NCBI GenBank assembly: GCA_004802705.1
Contig: SGPL01000802.1
Span: 1-11,523 of the forward strand
Length of the DNA stretch: 11,523 nt
Source of the DNA: Bondarzewia mesenterica
Lineage: Eukaryota; Basidiomycota; Agaricomycetes; Russulales; Bondarzewiaceae
Direction: 5' to 3'
Part shown: piece by piece, positions 9,464 through 11,523 of the stretch
Layout of the letters: each line of letters begins with the position of its first letter
Position numbering within the stretch: the stretch's first letter is position 1
The notes under the pieces: model-generated
Databases searched by the model: none
Seen by the model: only the letters and a program-made list of their open reading frames with translations
What the model was told of the DNA's origin: nothing
Made by a program: the position numbers and the translations under genes

Positions 9464-9918
9464 GTGCTGGCCGTGCATCCTGGTGTCATCGCTGTTTTGT
9501 ATGATTTGTTCGTATAACTTTTCCCTCTAATGCATGTCCCGTTCGGTCGTTGAGACGAACTCGGTTTCGGTGCTTGTGTATACAGGTGAGAAAGAACATG
9601 CAGAAAAGGATACTTATTTTGGTACAAGAACATAGATGACAGTCCATTCGACGAAGTGTGATAGTGGTACAAACAAACGACACAGTATGCTACACTTCTG
9701 TCAACGTCGACGACTGGGCTACAATAAATGCGCGTGGTCCGACGAAATGCCGGCTAAGCAGCAATGGGAGCCGACAACTCTCGACGTTTTGCAGCGAGCG
9801 CCTGTCCATCCATCTCCGCACCCACCACCTCATCCTCTCTCCACCCTCCGACTGCCCCTCGCCCCATTGTACAGCCGGCGATGCCAGCTTGCCCGCGAGC
9901 CACCCATCTCTGCGCTCC
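9464..9918. other. convergent intergenic region, includes shifted tail of the SEC14-like pseudogene
   Basis: The left part should be the vma6 3' UTR. On the minus strand, about 9927 down to 9830, a frame reading WRKERRDGWL follows the SEC14-like GPWM motif and looks like the natural C-terminal tail of that gene, now out of frame. That frame stays open to 9690. No separate gene is supported. Confidence 0.5.
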
Positions 9919-11132
9919 TTACGCCACCATCCAAGGCCCCGCAGAGCTGAAACTGCAACCACCCGCATCCGCACACGTGCACGCGCCGCCGAGTGCAGCG
10001 GGGGAGGTTCTCCGGGGGCACGAGATCGCGGAGGGTGGAGTGTAGTCTGCGCCGAGGACGGTCAATTTGAACGCGGTCTCGGCGGAGATGCAGAGTTTGA
10101 TAGCGGACCAGATGGCGGTGAAGGAGCTGGGGGAGTTGCTCACGACTAGCTGACCCATCCTGGGTGAACGTGTGTCGGTCAATGTGTGTTGGGATGAGAG
10201 AAAGACGTACGTTTGAGGGAAGTAGTCTTGTGATATCTGGAACGATTGGCGGACGAGCCATTTCATTTTCCAGAATTGTTGCAGACTATGTCGCGGGGAT
10301 TGAATTTTTCATGAATACCTTAACCGTTTCGAGAGAGAGGGTAAAGGGGGAAGGCAAAGATGGGAGCATACATAAAACCGTTGAAATCTACGACCACCAA
10401 GGTCTGGTTTATGTGCCTACCTGCCTCTGCGGTGCATGCAGGCAGCACTTCGCGCACGAGCGACTCTGCGTTGACGAGGATGGTCTACCAGTGTCGCTCT
10501 GGGGTCATGTCTTTGTACAGTTCTGGGAGAGTTATCCCGCCGATGAAGTGCACGTGCAAGGGACGTGCGAAGCATTAATGAAGAAACGAGAATAACGAGA
10601 ACTGGCGAACCTTGTCTGTCTGGGCACGGGGGGGAGGATGGATGTTGGGTGAGTATGCGCAATATTCTAGCTGGACCGAGACGGGCAGCTCGGACAAACC
10701 TTGTGGAACCACATTGGCCCGCTCGTGAACACTTTCTCGCGATCCGGATACTGTCGTCGACTCTTAACACACACACGGCAGAGCTCGCGATAGACTGCGC
10801 ACGTCGAAGGGTCTATCCTGCGATAGAGCTCGTCGATACCGATGTCTTCGACGGTCCTCCTCCCTTCAGACAGTCGACAAGCCTCGACAAGCATCTTCTT
10901 AGCCGTCTTCACGTCAAATTCGCGCGCGCTCAGGAATCGCCTGCAGTTGAAGAGCGAGCTCGGGTGATGCTGGTTTTGATTTCGAAATGGACATGAATGC
11001 GCACAGCAAGGTCCTGTCGTCGCTGTCTAGTGTGTCGCCCTCTTGATAGAGCTTCTTCTCGTTGATCTTGTTGCGCACCCTCTGCAACGCTTTCTGTTGT
11101 TGAGGTGTAAGAGTCGCCGGGTCTAAAGACAT
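9919..11132 (-). pseudogene. SEC14-like CRAL-TRIO phosphatidylinositol-transfer protein, degenerate
   Basis: The family exchanges phosphatidylinositol and phosphatidylcholine between membranes. Minus-strand pieces: 11132-11005, 10940-10803, 10750-10700, 10619-10597, 10553-10372, 10285-10211, 10159-9919. Recognisable in order: LTPQQQKALQRVRNKI; the CRAL-TRIO N-domain RFLSAREFDVKTAKKML; GPMWFHK; HFIGGITLPELY; TPERHW; TILVNAESLVREVLP; LVVVDFNGF; LQQFWKMKWLVRQSFQISQD; MGQLVV; LGGACTC; SSAGPWM. Lesions relative to the family: an in-frame TAG at 10487-10485 where Gln is usual, apparent one-base losses near 10807 and 10610, an intron at about 10596-10554 ending AC instead of AG, a pair of opposite frame slips at about 10035 and 10000, and a loss of about two bases near 9921-9930. 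The ATG has A at -3 and the first intron is normal. The identity is clear. Inactivation is likely if the sequence is right, since the TAG cannot be a homopolymer miscall. Confidence 0.8.
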
Positions 11133-11523
11133 GATTTATGGAGTAGGGTGCCAGAGCAAAGAGGGAAAGAGAAGACAGATAGAAAGGATTTGTGAGAAAC
11201 GAGGAGACCGCGGGATTTCAGTCAGCTTGGTGGGTGGAGGTGGGTGGTCCATGTGATGAATCATGATCATGAAATGCTGACGTTCATCGGGAAATCGGTG
11301 AGGACCCGATATCTCCAGTCGGAGTTGGTAAAACAATGACTGGCCGCCACCTGCCGCTCGTATTGTAAATATATAAGCAATGAATTACATTCTGCCCGCC
11401 ATTCTTCGAGTGATGCACCGTTCGACATAACTTTGGCAGGAGCATGGCCACCAATTGCCATTGGCTAAAATTCTTATGACGACTTGATGAAATTTGACCG
11501 ATTCAAGCAAGGTTTGTTCGTAA
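11133..11523. other. upstream region of the SEC14-like pseudogene, window end
   Basis: No gene is supported. It would be the old promoter of the minus-strand pseudogene. There is a CCAAT at 11451-11455 (plus) and ATTGG at 11460-11464 (CCAAT on the minus strand), about 330 bases before its ATG, and a TATATAA word at 11370-11376. A divergent gene may begin beyond the right edge, but nothing in the window shows it. Confidence 0.45.

Noticed and set aside
8828..9478. Long open frame (216 codons) on the minus strand
   Set aside because: It is antisense to the last exon of vma6, whose protein is clearly conserved. The Glu/Val/Arg-rich composition is the typical shadow of a GC-rich coding exon.
11380..11430. 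Possible start of a plus-strand gene after the TATATAA word
   Set aside because: The ATG at 11380 opens only 16 codons before a stop and no domain is visible.

Overview
This window reads as nuclear DNA of a filamentous basidiomycete, most likely an Agaricomycete (inference). The genes are densely split by 50-90 nt GT-AG introns. One small BTB/POZ protein is of the type that is greatly expanded in mushrooms, and the other proteins are ordinary eukaryotic housekeeping families. There is no bacterial-type organisation, CRISPR, tRNA or rRNA that I can see. All splice models here were made by eye, joining exons by phase and by family resemblance.

Layout, left to right: (1) nt 1-1318, plus strand, the 3' part of NSE2/MMS21, the SP-RING SUMO ligase of the SMC5/6 complex. 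It has an apparent one-base frameshift inside the RING. (2) nt 1706-2196, plus, a small basic protein of unknown family whose best splice model uses a GC-AG intron. (3) nt 2972-6004, plus, a 14-helix MFS drug:H+ antiporter (DHA2 type) in 21 exons, with microexons of 18 and 20 nt and two suspect A-runs in the last exon. (4) nt 6433-7746, plus, a BTB/POZ protein with one uncertain splice junction. (5) nt 8107-9463, plus, an intact V-ATPase subunit d (VMA6). (6) nt 11132 down to about 9919, minus, a SEC14-like CRAL-TRIO lipid-transfer gene. It carries a nonsense codon, several frame breaks and a lost splice acceptor, so I annotate it as a probable pseudogene. It converges on VMA6.

The genes do not form a pathway: DNA repair, efflux, a BTB protein, vacuolar acidification and lipid transfer sit side by side, as is usual in fungal chromosomes. 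I found no convincing new biological system. The most useful observations are the cluster of frame lesions, which calls for deciding between sequence error and gene decay, the SEC14-like pseudogene itself, the microexon structure of the transporter, the GC-AG intron, and a perfect 10-bp inverted repeat of Zn2Cys6-site type just before the BTB gene.
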